64,000 nt of DNA, from assembly GCA_050015495.1 (NCBI GenBank), contig JBEKBH010000008.1:1-64000 (forward strand), given 5' to 3'. Positions 37,521-46,628 of this stretch are shown here, in pieces. Every line of letters starts with the position of its first letter. Position 1 is the first letter of the stretch. The notes beneath the pieces are model-generated. The model saw only the letters and a list, made by a program, of their open reading frames with translations, did not search any database and had not been told where the DNA came from. This stretch comes from Palsa-1439 sp050015495 (GTDB lineage: Bacteria > Verrucomicrobiota > Verrucomicrobiia > Palsa-1439). The position numbers were made by a program, and so were the translations under genes.

Positions 37521-37546
37521 AATTTCTTGCATTGCTGCAAGAAATT
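37521..37546. promoter_or_regulatory. Perfect palindrome in the divergent aguB/pdaD gap
   Basis: AATTTCTTGCA and TGCAAGAAATT are perfect 11-bp complements separated by TTGC. It sits in the 89-bp region between two divergent genes of the same pathway, 28 bp before the aguB start and 37 bp before the pdaD start. That fits an operator read by a dimeric regulator, though a hairpin in RNA is also possible. It is AT-rich in GC-rich surroundings. Confidence 0.55.
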
Positions 37547-37582
37547 TGTTTCCCTTCGCGACGGCAGCGAGAAACAATTCAC

Positions 37583-38131
37583 ATGCATTTTGTTCCATCG
37601 AAGATTTTTCTGACGAAGGGTGTCGGCACACACAAACACGAGCTGCGAAGTTTCGAGCTGGCGCTGCGGGACGCGGGCATCGAGAAGTGCAACCTGGTGA
37701 CGGTGTCGAGCATCCTGCCACCGCGGTGCAAGATCATTTCGCGCAAGCAGGGCGAGCAGTTGCTGCAGCCCGGCCAGATCACGTTTGCGGTGATCGCGCG
37801 CCTCTCGACGAATGAGCCGCACCGGCTGATTGCGGCATCGATTGGCGTGGCGCAGCCGGCCGACGAGGACGCGTACGGTTACCTGAGCGAATTGCACGCG
37901 TACGGGATGAACGACACGACGGCGGGTAATTTTTCCGAGGACATGGCGGCGGCGATGTTGGGAACGACCTTGGGCGTTGATTTTAATGAGGACGCGGGCT
38001 GGGATGAGAAGGAACAGGTCTTCCGCATGAGCGGAAAGATCGTCCGCACAAGCAATTGCACGCAGACAGCCGTTGGCCATCCGCAAGGGCTCTACTCGAC
38101 GGTGATCACGGCGGCGATATGCCTGTTTTGA
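37583..38131 (+). CDS. pdaD: Pyruvoyl-dependent arginine decarboxylase
   Basis: Decarboxylates arginine to agmatine. At 182 aa it is made as a proenzyme that cleaves itself at the Ser-Ser of VTVSSILPP (about residues 45-53) to form the pyruvoyl cofactor. Other family motifs are MHFVPSKIFLTKGVGTHKHE, and GLYSTVITAAICLF at the end. The ATG at 37583 lacks a clear Shine-Dalgarno. Upstream residues in the open frame are not conserved. It starts the pathway completed by aguA and aguB. Confidence 0.93.
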   Translation: MHFVPSKIFLTKGVGTHKHELRSFELALRDAGIEKCNLVTVSSILPPRCKIISRKQGEQLLQPGQITFAVIARLSTNEPHRLIAASIGVAQPADEDAYGYLSELHAYGMNDTTAGNFSEDMAAAMLGTTLGVDFNEDAGWDEKEQVFRMSGKIVRTSNCTQTAVGHPQGLYSTVITAAICLF

Positions 38132-38147
38132 ACTTGGAATGCGTGGT

Positions 38148-38176
38148 TTGCCTTTCGCGGCAAAGGCATCTATGAT
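38148..38176 (+). promoter_or_regulatory. Promoter placing the transcription start on the next start codon
   Basis: TTGCCT, 17 bp, TATGAT. The expected start of transcription is at about 38183, which is the GTG start codon itself; there is no Shine-Dalgarno. A leaderless mRNA is likely if this promoter is used. Confidence 0.55.
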
Positions 38177-38182
38177 AACGCC

Positions 38183-38665
38183 GTGAAGAACGACGTCGTC
38201 GAAGTGCAGGTGAAGGGCGTGCTGCCGACCACCACGGGTTGCGCAGTGTTCGTCGGCAACGACGAGAAAACGTTCGTCATCTATGTGGACCACAGTGTCG
38301 GCGCGGCGATCACGATGTTCCTGCGCAACACCCCGAAAGAGCGGCCGCTCACGCACGATCTGATCGGCCATATTTTTACGGGATTGGGCGTGAAGGTCGA
38401 GCGCATCGTCATCAACGATCTCAAGAACAGCACGTATTACGCGCGGCTCGTATTGCGGTCCGAGAACGAACTGGGAAAGAAGATCCTGGAGATCGACTCA
38501 CGTCCGAGCGATTGCATCGCGCTGGCCGTCCAACAGAAGAGCCCGATCTACGTCGCCGCCAAGGTTTTTCATGTGGTCGAGGACATGTCCGAGGTGCTCA
38601 AGCGGATGAAGCAGGAGGGCGGCGAAGAGTTTACCGGTCAGGAAGAGGAAGGCCAGACGGAGTGA
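38183..38665 (+). CDS. Bifunctional nuclease (BFN/DUF151) family protein
   Basis: A 160-aa protein with the BFN domain: VEVQVKGVLPTTTG at the N-terminus, FVIYVDHSVGAAI, RPLTHDLIGHIFTGLG and the most conserved SRPSDCIALAVQQKSPIYV. Plant and bacterial homologues have been described as nucleases; the role in bacteria is unclear. Start is GTG 38183, with a possible leaderless promoter just upstream. It converges with the glycosyltransferase genes (16 bp between stops). Confidence 0.87.
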   Translation: MKNDVVEVQVKGVLPTTTGCAVFVGNDEKTFVIYVDHSVGAAITMFLRNTPKERPLTHDLIGHIFTGLGVKVERIVINDLKNSTYYARLVLRSENELGKKILEIDSRPSDCIALAVQQKSPIYVAAKVFHVVEDMSEVLKRMKQEGGEEFTGQEEEGQTE

Positions 38666-38681
38666 GCCTTCGGCAGCGTTG

Positions 38682-40448
38682 TCAGCGCCACCACGGGTGA
38701 TCGACCCGGTAGACGTAGATGGAATAGCCAATCACCGCCGCCGGCTCCATGTCCAACAGGGGTTTGTATTCGTCGCGTTCGTTTGCTGGAAAATAGAGGC
38801 CGCGCAGATTGGAAGCGCTCACCGCAACGAAACCGGGCAGGATCGGGCCGGACTGGCGCTTGGTATCAAAAAACGGCCCGCCGGGAAGGTAGGTGCAGTC
38901 GATCTTGTAGTAGTCGGCATCGGCCGTGCCGAAGTAGCTCAGGTTGATGTGGTGAACGTCGTGCTGGTCCATCCACAGCTTCAAGCCTTTCAGGTCCTGA
39001 CCCCAATCGAGATTGGAATCAACGAGATACTCGTGTCCGTTGCGCGGGCCGCCGACGAATTGGTTGAAGAACGCCAGATAGTGCGGGCAGACCGTGACAA
39101 ATTCGCCAAGTGCCAGGAGACAGAGCACGGCCAGAGTGAGGCGAAGCGGGCTGGGCCGTTGCGCGCACAGTTTGGTGATGGCGTAACCACTGAGCAGCAA
39201 GGCGAACGGGTAGACCGGGAGGATGTGACGCAAGCCGATGTTCAATTTTGCCAGCATCGCGGCCACCAGAAACGTCACCAACGGCAGCAGCGCGTAGATG
39301 GCATCGTCGACAAGACGCCGCCAGCGACTTGCGGCCAGGATGACCCCGGCGCCGAACAGCACGATCACGGAGATGGGCGTTTTGATCAGGAACGCGAAGG
39401 GGAAGAACCACCACCAACCGTCCGTGCGATAGCTGCCCGCGAGGAAGCCGCTGCGCTTTTGGGCTTTGGCCTGCCCGAGGAGGAAGCCTTCGTTGTAGGC
39501 GTTCGGAAGCAGGTGGTGTTCATCCACCCATGCGATCACGCTGGCGAGGGTAGGCGTGCGCTTGAGGATGCCGGGATCGTTGTGCAATTCCATGCGCCAT
39601 TCGGGTGCGGCGGATGGCAGGTAGCGAAAGTCGTAAGCAGCCCAGATCGCCACCCACGCGGCGATCGCAAGCGTTGCGAAGATGACCGCGACTGCGGAGA
39701 GTCTTTTCCACCGGGTGGACAGTTCCGTCCACCTGCCAATGCGGACCGGCCAGGTGGACTTCTGGCAGGCGCGGGCGACCAGTAGCGCCAGTACCACCGG
39801 ACCAAGTAACACGGCGGAAAACTTGCTGGATTGGGCCAGCGCAAAAAAGGCGACCAAACCGAGCAGGTTTCCGGCGCTGAGGCGGCGCGCGGTCCGCCAC
39901 AGGAAGTAGGCAACACCGAAGGCAAAGCAGGCCACACCAAAATCCGTGGTGACGAGCCGGCAATTCGCCAGGATGTTGGGCTCGATGGTATAGAACCCGA
40001 GCACGACCACGGCCGGCCAGAAGCCGAACAACTCGCGGGACCAATAGAACAGGAGCACACCCAGCAGCACGCCCAGAAGGACAATCATGAACCGGGCTGC
40101 GTAGAGGAGACGGTCGGCATCGTTGAAGACATAGAGCATATCGTGGCAAAAGAGGAATTGTCCCCCCATAACCCAGGACGCGGAAGCCACCGGGTCGATT
40201 CTCTGCAGGTCCATCTTGATTCCGTTCATGCCGAGTAACGGCAACGCGGCCCACATGCGAATGAACGGTGGATGCTCCGGGTCGGTGCGGTAATCGTGGA
40301 ACTTGAGGGCGCTGTAGCCCGCGGTGAGGTGTTGCGGCTCGTCCCATGTCGCAGATTCGCGCACGTAGCTGCCGACGGTCAACGCCAGGAACACGACGGC
40401 GAAGACCGCCAGGCAAAGGATGCCGCGAAACCGTTCCGAGACTTTCAT
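38682..40448 (-). CDS. GT39/PMT-type membrane glycosyltransferase (copy 3 of 3)
   Basis: A 588-aa multi-pass membrane protein of the dolichyl-phosphate-mannose-mannosyltransferase (PMT_2, GT39) type, using a polyprenyl-phosphate sugar donor on the periplasmic side. The first loop contains WDEPQHLTAGY with the catalytic-type Asp-Glu and the DPEHPP motif; the C-terminal part has SNLDWGQDLKGLKLW. It is the last of three tandem paralogues and overlaps the previous gene by 4 bp. Acceptor (protein or lipid) unknown. Confidence 0.82.
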   Translation of the reverse strand: MKVSERFRGILCLAVFAVVFLALTVGSYVRESATWDEPQHLTAGYSALKFHDYRTDPEHPPFIRMWAALPLLGMNGIKMDLQRIDPVASASWVMGGQFLFCHDMLYVFNDADRLLYAARFMIVLLGVLLGVLLFYWSRELFGFWPAVVVLGFYTIEPNILANCRLVTTDFGVACFAFGVAYFLWRTARRLSAGNLLGLVAFFALAQSSKFSAVLLGPVVLALLVARACQKSTWPVRIGRWTELSTRWKRLSAVAVIFATLAIAAWVAIWAAYDFRYLPSAAPEWRMELHNDPGILKRTPTLASVIAWVDEHHLLPNAYNEGFLLGQAKAQKRSGFLAGSYRTDGWWWFFPFAFLIKTPISVIVLFGAGVILAASRWRRLVDDAIYALLPLVTFLVAAMLAKLNIGLRHILPVYPFALLLSGYAITKLCAQRPSPLRLTLAVLCLLALGEFVTVCPHYLAFFNQFVGGPRNGHEYLVDSNLDWGQDLKGLKLWMDQHDVHHINLSYFGTADADYYKIDCTYLPGGPFFDTKRQSGPILPGFVAVSASNLRGLYFPANERDEYKPLLDMEPAAVIGYSIYVYRVDHPWWR

Positions 40449-42196
40449 GGGCGCGGATTATACCACCAATTGGTCTCGACCCAATAGACGTGGATCGAAT
40501 AACCGATCACCGCGGCCGGCGTGCGCTCCAAGAGGGGGGTGAAGAAGTCGGGCGCCGGCGCGACGCGATGGACGTCGTGCAGGTTTTGCACGCTCACCGC
40601 GACGTAGCCCGGAAGACGCGGCCCGCTGACCGTTGGCGCCATATTTTCCATCATGCCGGGCAGACCCGCCCAACGGATTCCGTAGTACCCTGGATCCGCT
40701 GTGCCGAAATAGCTGAGGTTGATCACCTCAACATGGTGGGCGTCCATCCAGCGTTTCAGCGGTTTGAGGTCCTGGCCCCAATCGAGATTCGAGTCGAGAA
40801 GGACGAGATGTCCGTTGCCGGGCCCCCCGATGATTTGATTGAAGAAGGCCAGACAATGCGGATAGACGGTGGCGAGTTCAACGCAAGCGAGCGCGACAGG
40901 GACCAGCAGAACGCCGGCGCGCCACTTCGCCCGCATCTCATCAAGCGTCACTCCCGCGATGAGGAGCGCGAATGGATAGACCGGCAGGATGTGACGCAGG
41001 CCGATGTTGAGGTGCGCCATCATGGCTGCGCCGAGGAAAATGGCCGGCGGAAACACGAGGAAGGCGGCGTTGGTTCTCCAGCGCACGGGTTCCTGGATGA
41101 GGAGCACCAGGCCACAAACGAGAAGCAACAGGATGGTTAATGGCGTTTTGACCAGAAATGCCGCGAGGAAATAGTACCACCAGCCGGTGCGACTGGTTCG
41201 GCCCGCCAAATACGCGGTCCGGTGTTGCGTCTTTACCTGGCCGAGAATGAAACTCTGCGCGTAGGCATTGGGAACCAATTGGTGTTTGTCCAGCCAATCG
41301 GCGACGCGCGCGACCATGTGTACCGACTGCAGAAACTGTGTGTCTTCCCGTACAAGCCGGAGATCGTCGCTGGGGGTAATCGTCCCATACCGGAAGCCGT
41401 ATGCGGCCCACACTGCCACGTACGATGCGAGGGCCAGAACCGCCGCGACCGCAAGCGAAACGAGCAGTTTCGCGCGCCGCGAACGAAGGTCGCCTCCCTC
41501 GGTGATGCGGCAGGGCCAGGGATCCGTGCGAAGAGCGCGCACGACCAGCAGCACCAGCACAATCGGCCCGAGGAGCAGCGCGGAGAACTTGGAGACCTGA
41601 GCGAGCGCGAAGAACGCCGCGACGCCGGCGACGTTGCCACCAGTGAGTCGTCGCGTCGTGCGCCAGAGGAAATAGAGGGCGCCGAAACCAAAACATGTTA
41701 GGCCGAGGTCGGTGGTGACGAGGCTTGAATGGGCGAGGATGTTTGGTTCGACACAGTAGAGCGCGAGGATCGTTGCCGCCGTCCAAAATCCAAAGAGTTC
41801 GCGCGCCCAACTGAAGACCAGGATTCCCAGCAGGATCCCGAGCAGGACCGTCATAAACCGGGCGCGATACAACAGATGGTCGGCGTCGTTGAGTTCGTAA
41901 AGGAAGCGATGACTAAATTTCCATGCGTCGGCCGCGCTCCACGAGGGGCTGTTCGTATCGATCCGGACCTCGGGCATGGCCAGCAACGGCAGTGCCGCCC
42001 ACAGGCGCAAGAACGGCGGATGTTCGGGGTCGATGCGGTAATCGTGCAGGCGCAACGCCGTATAGCCGGCAGTCAGGTGCTGCGGCTCGTCGACCGTCGC
42101 GGATTCGTGCGTGTAGCTGCCAACGGTGAGCGCGGTGAATGCCACCGTGAATGCGCACAGCACGACCGTCGTTCGAACCCGGGCGCTACCCTCCAT
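40445..42196 (-). CDS. GT39/PMT-type membrane glycosyltransferase (copy 2 of 3)
   Basis: A 583-aa paralogue of its two neighbours with the same plan: an N-terminal helix, DEPQHLTAGYTALRLHDYR, DPEHPPFLRLWAALPLL, then about ten membrane helices and SNLDWGQDLKPLKRW. It starts 51 bp after copy 1 and overlaps copy 3 at ATGA (40445-40448), so the three are one transcript. Confidence 0.82.
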   Translation of the reverse strand: MEGSARVRTTVVLCAFTVAFTALTVGSYTHESATVDEPQHLTAGYTALRLHDYRIDPEHPPFLRLWAALPLLAMPEVRIDTNSPSWSAADAWKFSHRFLYELNDADHLLYRARFMTVLLGILLGILVFSWARELFGFWTAATILALYCVEPNILAHSSLVTTDLGLTCFGFGALYFLWRTTRRLTGGNVAGVAAFFALAQVSKFSALLLGPIVLVLLVVRALRTDPWPCRITEGGDLRSRRAKLLVSLAVAAVLALASYVAVWAAYGFRYGTITPSDDLRLVREDTQFLQSVHMVARVADWLDKHQLVPNAYAQSFILGQVKTQHRTAYLAGRTSRTGWWYYFLAAFLVKTPLTILLLLVCGLVLLIQEPVRWRTNAAFLVFPPAIFLGAAMMAHLNIGLRHILPVYPFALLIAGVTLDEMRAKWRAGVLLVPVALACVELATVYPHCLAFFNQIIGGPGNGHLVLLDSNLDWGQDLKPLKRWMDAHHVEVINLSYFGTADPGYYGIRWAGLPGMMENMAPTVSGPRLPGYVAVSVQNLHDVHRVAPAPDFFTPLLERTPAAVIGYSIHVYWVETNWWYNPRP

Positions 42197-42247
42197 GGGT
42201 GTGGAGTGTACCGACTCGCGCTGAGTGTGACCACCAAAACCTGTCGC

Positions 42248-44008
42248 CTACCACCACGGCTGGTCAACCCAATACACGTAGATGCAGTGACCGAGGACGG
42301 CGACCGGTTGGCGTTTCTGGAGGCTGGCGTACAGGCTCTTGGCGAAATCGCTCAGATACGGGCCGCGCAGGTTGGTGGCGCTGACCGCGATGTAGCCGGG
42401 CACCTGTGGTTTGCCGATTCGACCGTAATCGTAGAACGGCGAACCGGGCAACGGGTTGTACTCGATTCCGTAGTAGGCCGGGTCGGCCGAGCCGAAGTAA
42501 CTCAGGTTGATGCGGGCCACCTGATGTTCCGTCATCCACTGTTTGAGCAGTTTCAGATCCTGGCCCCAATCGAGATTGGAATCGACCAAATATTCGACAC
42601 CGTGTCGCGGCCCACCAACGCTGACATTGAAAAACGCGAGGCAGTCGGGGTAAACGGCGGCGAATTCGGTGACCTGCGCCAGACACAAGCACGCAAGAGC
42701 AATGCCTCTCCACCGACGTCTTGTTCCCGACATTGATGATGGGAACAGAGCGGCGATGGTCCGCCCGGCCAGCAGCCAGGCAAACGGATAGACGATCAGG
42801 ATATGTCGCAGACCGATGTTCAAGTGACCGGCCATGGCCACGGCAAAATACGCCGCCGGTGGTCCGACGAGGAACAGGCCGTCCAGCCAGTTCTCCGTCC
42901 AGTCGGCAGCCCAAAGGATCAACCCGATGAATGACAGGAAGAGGAGGGTAATGGGAGTCTTGATGAGAACCGCCACCGGAAAGTAATACCACCATCCCTG
43001 CTTGCTGGATTCTCCGAACAAATAGGCACTCCGCAATTGGGCCTTCGCGGCCATCGAGAGGAATCCCTGGGCACAGACGTTGGGCAGCAGGTGATGCTTG
43101 TCGACCCATTGCATCAAGCTGGTGAATCGGGGCAGGCGACGTTGCGCCTCAATATCGGTGGCGAACTGCGCCTCTTCGATTGTCGCGGTCGTCGGCGCGT
43201 AGCGGAAAGAATAGATCGCCCAAAGCGCCGTGTAAGAAACCAGCATCAGGCAGCCGATGGAAGCGAGAGCCAGCATGGTTTTGCGTGCCCGCGACGAAAG
43301 AAGCGTGGCGCGACGGAAATGGCAGGGCCACGGCGTCGGTTGAAGCGCCCGCACCAGCAACAAGGCCAGAAGAATCGGCACCAGCAAAACCGCGGAGTAC
43401 TTGCTCAGTTGGGCGAGCACGAAGAAGACGGCAAGTCCGATGGCGTTGCCGATGCCGAAATTGCGCGCGACGCGCCACGCGAAATAGACCGAGCCGAAGA
43501 TGAAGCAGGTTGCGCCCAAATCCGTTGTGACCAGACCGGAATGGGCCGCCAGATTCGGATCCGTACAAAACAATCCCAGCACGATCGCGGCGGGCCAGAA
43601 CCCGACCAATTCCCTGGCCCAACAGAAAACCAGAATGCCGAGGAGCACGCCGAGCAGGCTGATCATGAAGCGAGCGGGGTAGAGCAGGCGATCCGCATCG
43701 TTGTCCTGATAGAGGAATTGATGGCAGAAGCGCCATTCATTCCCGACGAGCCAGTAGCGAGTGTGAGTGTCCAGCTTGATCCCGGGCGTCACCAACAGCG
43801 GCAGCGCGGCCCACATGCGCAGCAACGGCGGGTGTTCCGGGTCGACGCGGTAATCCTGCAGTTTCCACACGACATAACCATCGGTGAGGTGTTGCGGCTC
43901 ATCGATGGTCGCGGAAAGACGGCGATAACTGTGGATGGTGAGAAACTCGAAGACGACGGCGAACAGAATTAGGACAGCGCTTGTACGAATCCAATCCGAT
44001 CGGTTCAC
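42248..44008 (-). CDS. GT39/PMT-type membrane glycosyltransferase (copy 1 of 3)
   Basis: A 586-aa first member of the tandem triplet: DEPQHLTDGYVVWKLQDYR, DPEHPPLLRMWAALPLL and SNLDWGQDLKLLKQW are shared with the others, while the central helices and loops differ. It lies 69 bp downstream of ilvB on the same strand. Three diverged copies suggest different acceptors or donors rather than dosage. Confidence 0.82.
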   Translation of the reverse strand: MNRSDWIRTSAVLILFAVVFEFLTIHSYRRLSATIDEPQHLTDGYVVWKLQDYRVDPEHPPLLRMWAALPLLVTPGIKLDTHTRYWLVGNEWRFCHQFLYQDNDADRLLYPARFMISLLGVLLGILVFCWARELVGFWPAAIVLGLFCTDPNLAAHSGLVTTDLGATCFIFGSVYFAWRVARNFGIGNAIGLAVFFVLAQLSKYSAVLLVPILLALLLVRALQPTPWPCHFRRATLLSSRARKTMLALASIGCLMLVSYTALWAIYSFRYAPTTATIEEAQFATDIEAQRRLPRFTSLMQWVDKHHLLPNVCAQGFLSMAAKAQLRSAYLFGESSKQGWWYYFPVAVLIKTPITLLFLSFIGLILWAADWTENWLDGLFLVGPPAAYFAVAMAGHLNIGLRHILIVYPFAWLLAGRTIAALFPSSMSGTRRRWRGIALACLCLAQVTEFAAVYPDCLAFFNVSVGGPRHGVEYLVDSNLDWGQDLKLLKQWMTEHQVARINLSYFGSADPAYYGIEYNPLPGSPFYDYGRIGKPQVPGYIAVSATNLRGPYLSDFAKSLYASLQKRQPVAVLGHCIYVYWVDQPWW

Positions 44009-44077
44009 AAGGCTGGATTGTAACGCGTGACCACCGCCGCGACCACAAAAACCGTCGCGCGACTCCGATCACACCGA

Positions 44078-45943
44078 CTACAATCCCAGATTGGTCCCGA
44101 GGACGGGTTTCGCGTCCTTTTCGATGATGATCTCCCGGACCGTTTTGCCGGCAGGGATCATCGGCAGCACGTGCTCGGTGTACGGGACGATAACATCGAG
44201 GACGTACGGCTCCTTCGAATCGAGCATCCGCTGCATCGCCGCCCGCAATTCGCTCTTGCGCGTGACGCGTTCGGCGGGGACGTTGAAGCCCTTCGCGACC
44301 GCGACGTAATCGGGATAAATCTTGTGCGGGTTCTGCGGGTCGCCGAGATACGTGTGGCCGCGGTTCGAGTTGTAAAACTTGTCTTCCCACTGGACGACCA
44401 TGCCGAGATGCTGATTGTTGAGAACCAGCGCCTTCGCGGCGATGCGCTCGATGTGGGCGGTGGCGAGTTCCTGGATGTTCATCAGGAACGAGCCGTCGCC
44501 GTCGATGTCAACGACTTGCTTGTCAGGGAACGCGACCTTGGCGCCCATCGCCGCGGGATAACCGTAGCCCATCGCGCCGAGCCCCGCCGAGGTCAGGAAC
44601 GTGCGCGGGTGCTTGAACTTGTAGTACTGGCCGGCCCACATCTGGTGCTGGCCGACACCCGTGGTGACGATCGCCTCGCCGCGGGTCAGTTCATCGAGCA
44701 ACTCGATGACGTACTGCGGCATGATGATCTCGTTGACATCGCCCTGGAGAAACTCGCGGACGTACTGCGATTTCAACACCTCATCGGTCACGCGGTAGCG
44801 GAAGGGGAATTGCTTTTTCCACTCGTCGATCTGCGCGTGCCACTCGGTGAACTTCTTGCCCTTGACGACCTTGTTGAGCTGCTGGAGCGCGTATTTGATG
44901 TCGCTGACGATCGGCAAATGCGCGACCTTGTTCTTGTTGAGCTCGCTCGGATCGACGTCGATGTGGACAATCGTGCCGTGCTTGGCGAACTCGCTGACCT
45001 TGCCCGTGACCCGGTCGTCAAACCGGACGCCGAGCGCCAACAGCAGGTCGGACTTGTCGACGGCGTAATTGGCGTACACCGTGCCGTGCATCCCGAGCCA
45101 GCGCATGGACAACCGGTGATCGGACGGAATCGCGCCAACGCCCATCAGCGTGGTCGCGACGGGGATGTTGGCCTTCTCGGCGAACTCGACCAGTTCCTTG
45201 CCGGCGTTGGACGAAATAATGCCGCCGCCCGCGTAGATGACCGGCCGCTCGCTCTTCTCGATCAACCCCGCGATCTCGTTGACCGCGATGTCGCTGATGC
45301 GCTTGTCGGGGTTGTAGCCGCGCAAATTGATCTTGTCGGGGAACACCGGCGTGCACGTGCTCTGCTGGATGTCCTTCGGGATATCGATCCAGACGGGGCC
45401 GGGTCGCCCGGTATTGGCGATGTAAAACGCCTCTTTGAAAACGCGCGGGATGTCCTCGACGTTCATGACGAGGTAGCTGTGCTTGACGATCGGCAGCGCC
45501 AGGCCGAACACGTCGGTTTCCTGGAACGCGCCCTTGCCGATCATCGCCCGCGGGACCTGACCCGTGATCAGGATCATCGGAATCGAATCCATATAGGCAT
45601 CGGCGACGCCCGTGACGAGGTTCGTCGCGCCGGGGCCGCTGGTCGCGATGGCGACGCCGCATTTCCCGCAGGCGCGGGCGTAACCATCGGCGGCAAACGC
45701 GCCCCCCTGCTCGTGACGCGGCAAAATCGTGCGAATGCTCTTCGACCGTGTCAGCGCCTGGTGCAATTCCATGCTCGCGCCGCCCGGATAGGCAAATACC
45801 GTGTCCACACCCTCGCGTTCGAGACATCTGACGACGATGTCGCACCCGCGCATGGGTGTGTGCGGTTCCGCGCCGAGTTCGACAATCGGCGCTGCGGTCT
45901 TGGCGCGGCTCTTGGCCGCGGCATGTGCCTGTTGTTTGCTCAT
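44078..45943 (-). CDS. ilvB: Acetolactate synthase large subunit
   Basis: ThDP-dependent enzyme of branched-chain amino-acid synthesis. In 621 aa: AYPGGASMELHQAL with the catalytic Glu region in RHEQGGAFAADGYAR, the FAD-domain segment YAGGGIISSNAG, and the ThDP motif GDGSFLMNIQELATAHIE. Start 45943 (MSKQQAHAAA) has GGAAGGAA upstream. The regulatory subunit ilvN and ilvC are not adjacent; downstream are glycosyltransferase genes instead. Confidence 0.95.
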   Translation of the reverse strand: MSKQQAHAAAKSRAKTAAPIVELGAEPHTPMRGCDIVVRCLEREGVDTVFAYPGGASMELHQALTRSKSIRTILPRHEQGGAFAADGYARACGKCGVAIATSGPGATNLVTGVADAYMDSIPMILITGQVPRAMIGKGAFQETDVFGLALPIVKHSYLVMNVEDIPRVFKEAFYIANTGRPGPVWIDIPKDIQQSTCTPVFPDKINLRGYNPDKRISDIAVNEIAGLIEKSERPVIYAGGGIISSNAGKELVEFAEKANIPVATTLMGVGAIPSDHRLSMRWLGMHGTVYANYAVDKSDLLLALGVRFDDRVTGKVSEFAKHGTIVHIDVDPSELNKNKVAHLPIVSDIKYALQQLNKVVKGKKFTEWHAQIDEWKKQFPFRYRVTDEVLKSQYVREFLQGDVNEIIMPQYVIELLDELTRGEAIVTTGVGQHQMWAGQYYKFKHPRTFLTSAGLGAMGYGYPAAMGAKVAFPDKQVVDIDGDGSFLMNIQELATAHIERIAAKALVLNNQHLGMVVQWEDKFYNSNRGHTYLGDPQNPHKIYPDYVAVAKGFNVPAERVTRKSELRAAMQRMLDSKEPYVLDVIVPYTEHVLPMIPAGKTVREIIIEKDAKPVLGTNLGL

Positions 45944-46588
45944 CGGAATTCCGTTCCTTCCAAGGACAATCGACCCTTGAGAAGCCATCATTTATACACC
46001 CAAAACCCTCCCCCGGCAACGCAATTCGAGTCCGACGGAGCCGAAGCGTAGCGGGGACGCGACCGTCGTATTTCGGGTCGCAAAAGCGCTTCGGACTAGC
46101 TTGGAGCGCAATTCCAGCCCCAAAATTGGCTTCGTTTTTGGCTTTCTGACTTTCGAATTTCCACGCCGGCTTACACAAAATTGGGTTCGTTTCGCAGTCC
46201 CACCCCCCGGTGGCCTCTCCTTCGTAGGGGTTGGCTCCCATGCCAACCCTGCTCTTGTAGCGACCGGCCCGGTCGCCGCCGTTGATAGGCCGCCTCGATT
46301 CCGCCATCCCCTCCCATGGAGGGGAAACAGGGGTGGGTTCTCCACCTCGCCAACCCCAACGCGGATGACAAACCCCTTCATGGCATCGTGGAGTGTATCG
46401 CAAAAAGATAATTTGTCAAATCCAAAAGCGCAATAGACGATCACATGTCATGTGGCGGAGGTAGGCGGCGTCCGATTTGGGTGAGGCGTCAAGTGTATTG
46501 CGGCATCAATACGACAGGATTACACTCTGAGCACTATAGCAACGAACAATCCCCCGAACATGTGCTTACGGATCCATCTTCTCCGGGG
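45944..46588. other. Gene-free region between ilvB and the VOC gene
   Basis: About 645 bp with no supported gene. It contains repeat family A copy 2 (46118-46342), a GCGACCGGCCCGGTCGC palindrome (about 46259-46275) and an AT-rich stretch at about 46380-46440. I found no T-box or leader-peptide structure upstream of ilvB. Confidence 0.45.
46118..46342 (-). repeat. Dispersed repeat family A, copy 2 (inverted, modules permuted)
   Basis: Module X lies at 46118-46196 (complement of AGCCAAAAACGAAGCCAA and AAGCCGGCGTGGAAA) and module Y at 46303-46342. Both are inverted relative to 34453-34636. Read on the minus strand the order is Y then X, opposite to copy 1. Confidence 0.75.
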
Positions 46589-46617
46589 CTTGATTCCGTC
46601 CACCCGCGCCGTTAGCC
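46589..46617 (+). promoter_or_regulatory. Shared promoter-like element, copy 1
   Basis: CTTGATTCC, 11 bp, CCGTTAGCC. The same two 9-mers with identical spacing occur at 49321-49349. Read as a promoter it gives TTGATT-N16-TTAGCC, with transcription starting a few bases before the VOC start codon at 46629. Confidence 0.5.
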
Positions 46618-46628
46618 TTCCACCACCT

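Noticed and set aside
44027..46051. 674-codon plus-strand frame over ilvB
   Set aside because: Entirely antisense to a clear acetolactate synthase; composition Asp/Arg/Val-rich as expected for a shadow.
46101..46436. Frame translating as KIGFVFGFLTFEF... in repeat A
   Set aside because: It is the translation of a dispersed intergenic repeat; the other copy at 34453 gives a similar pseudo-peptide in another context.
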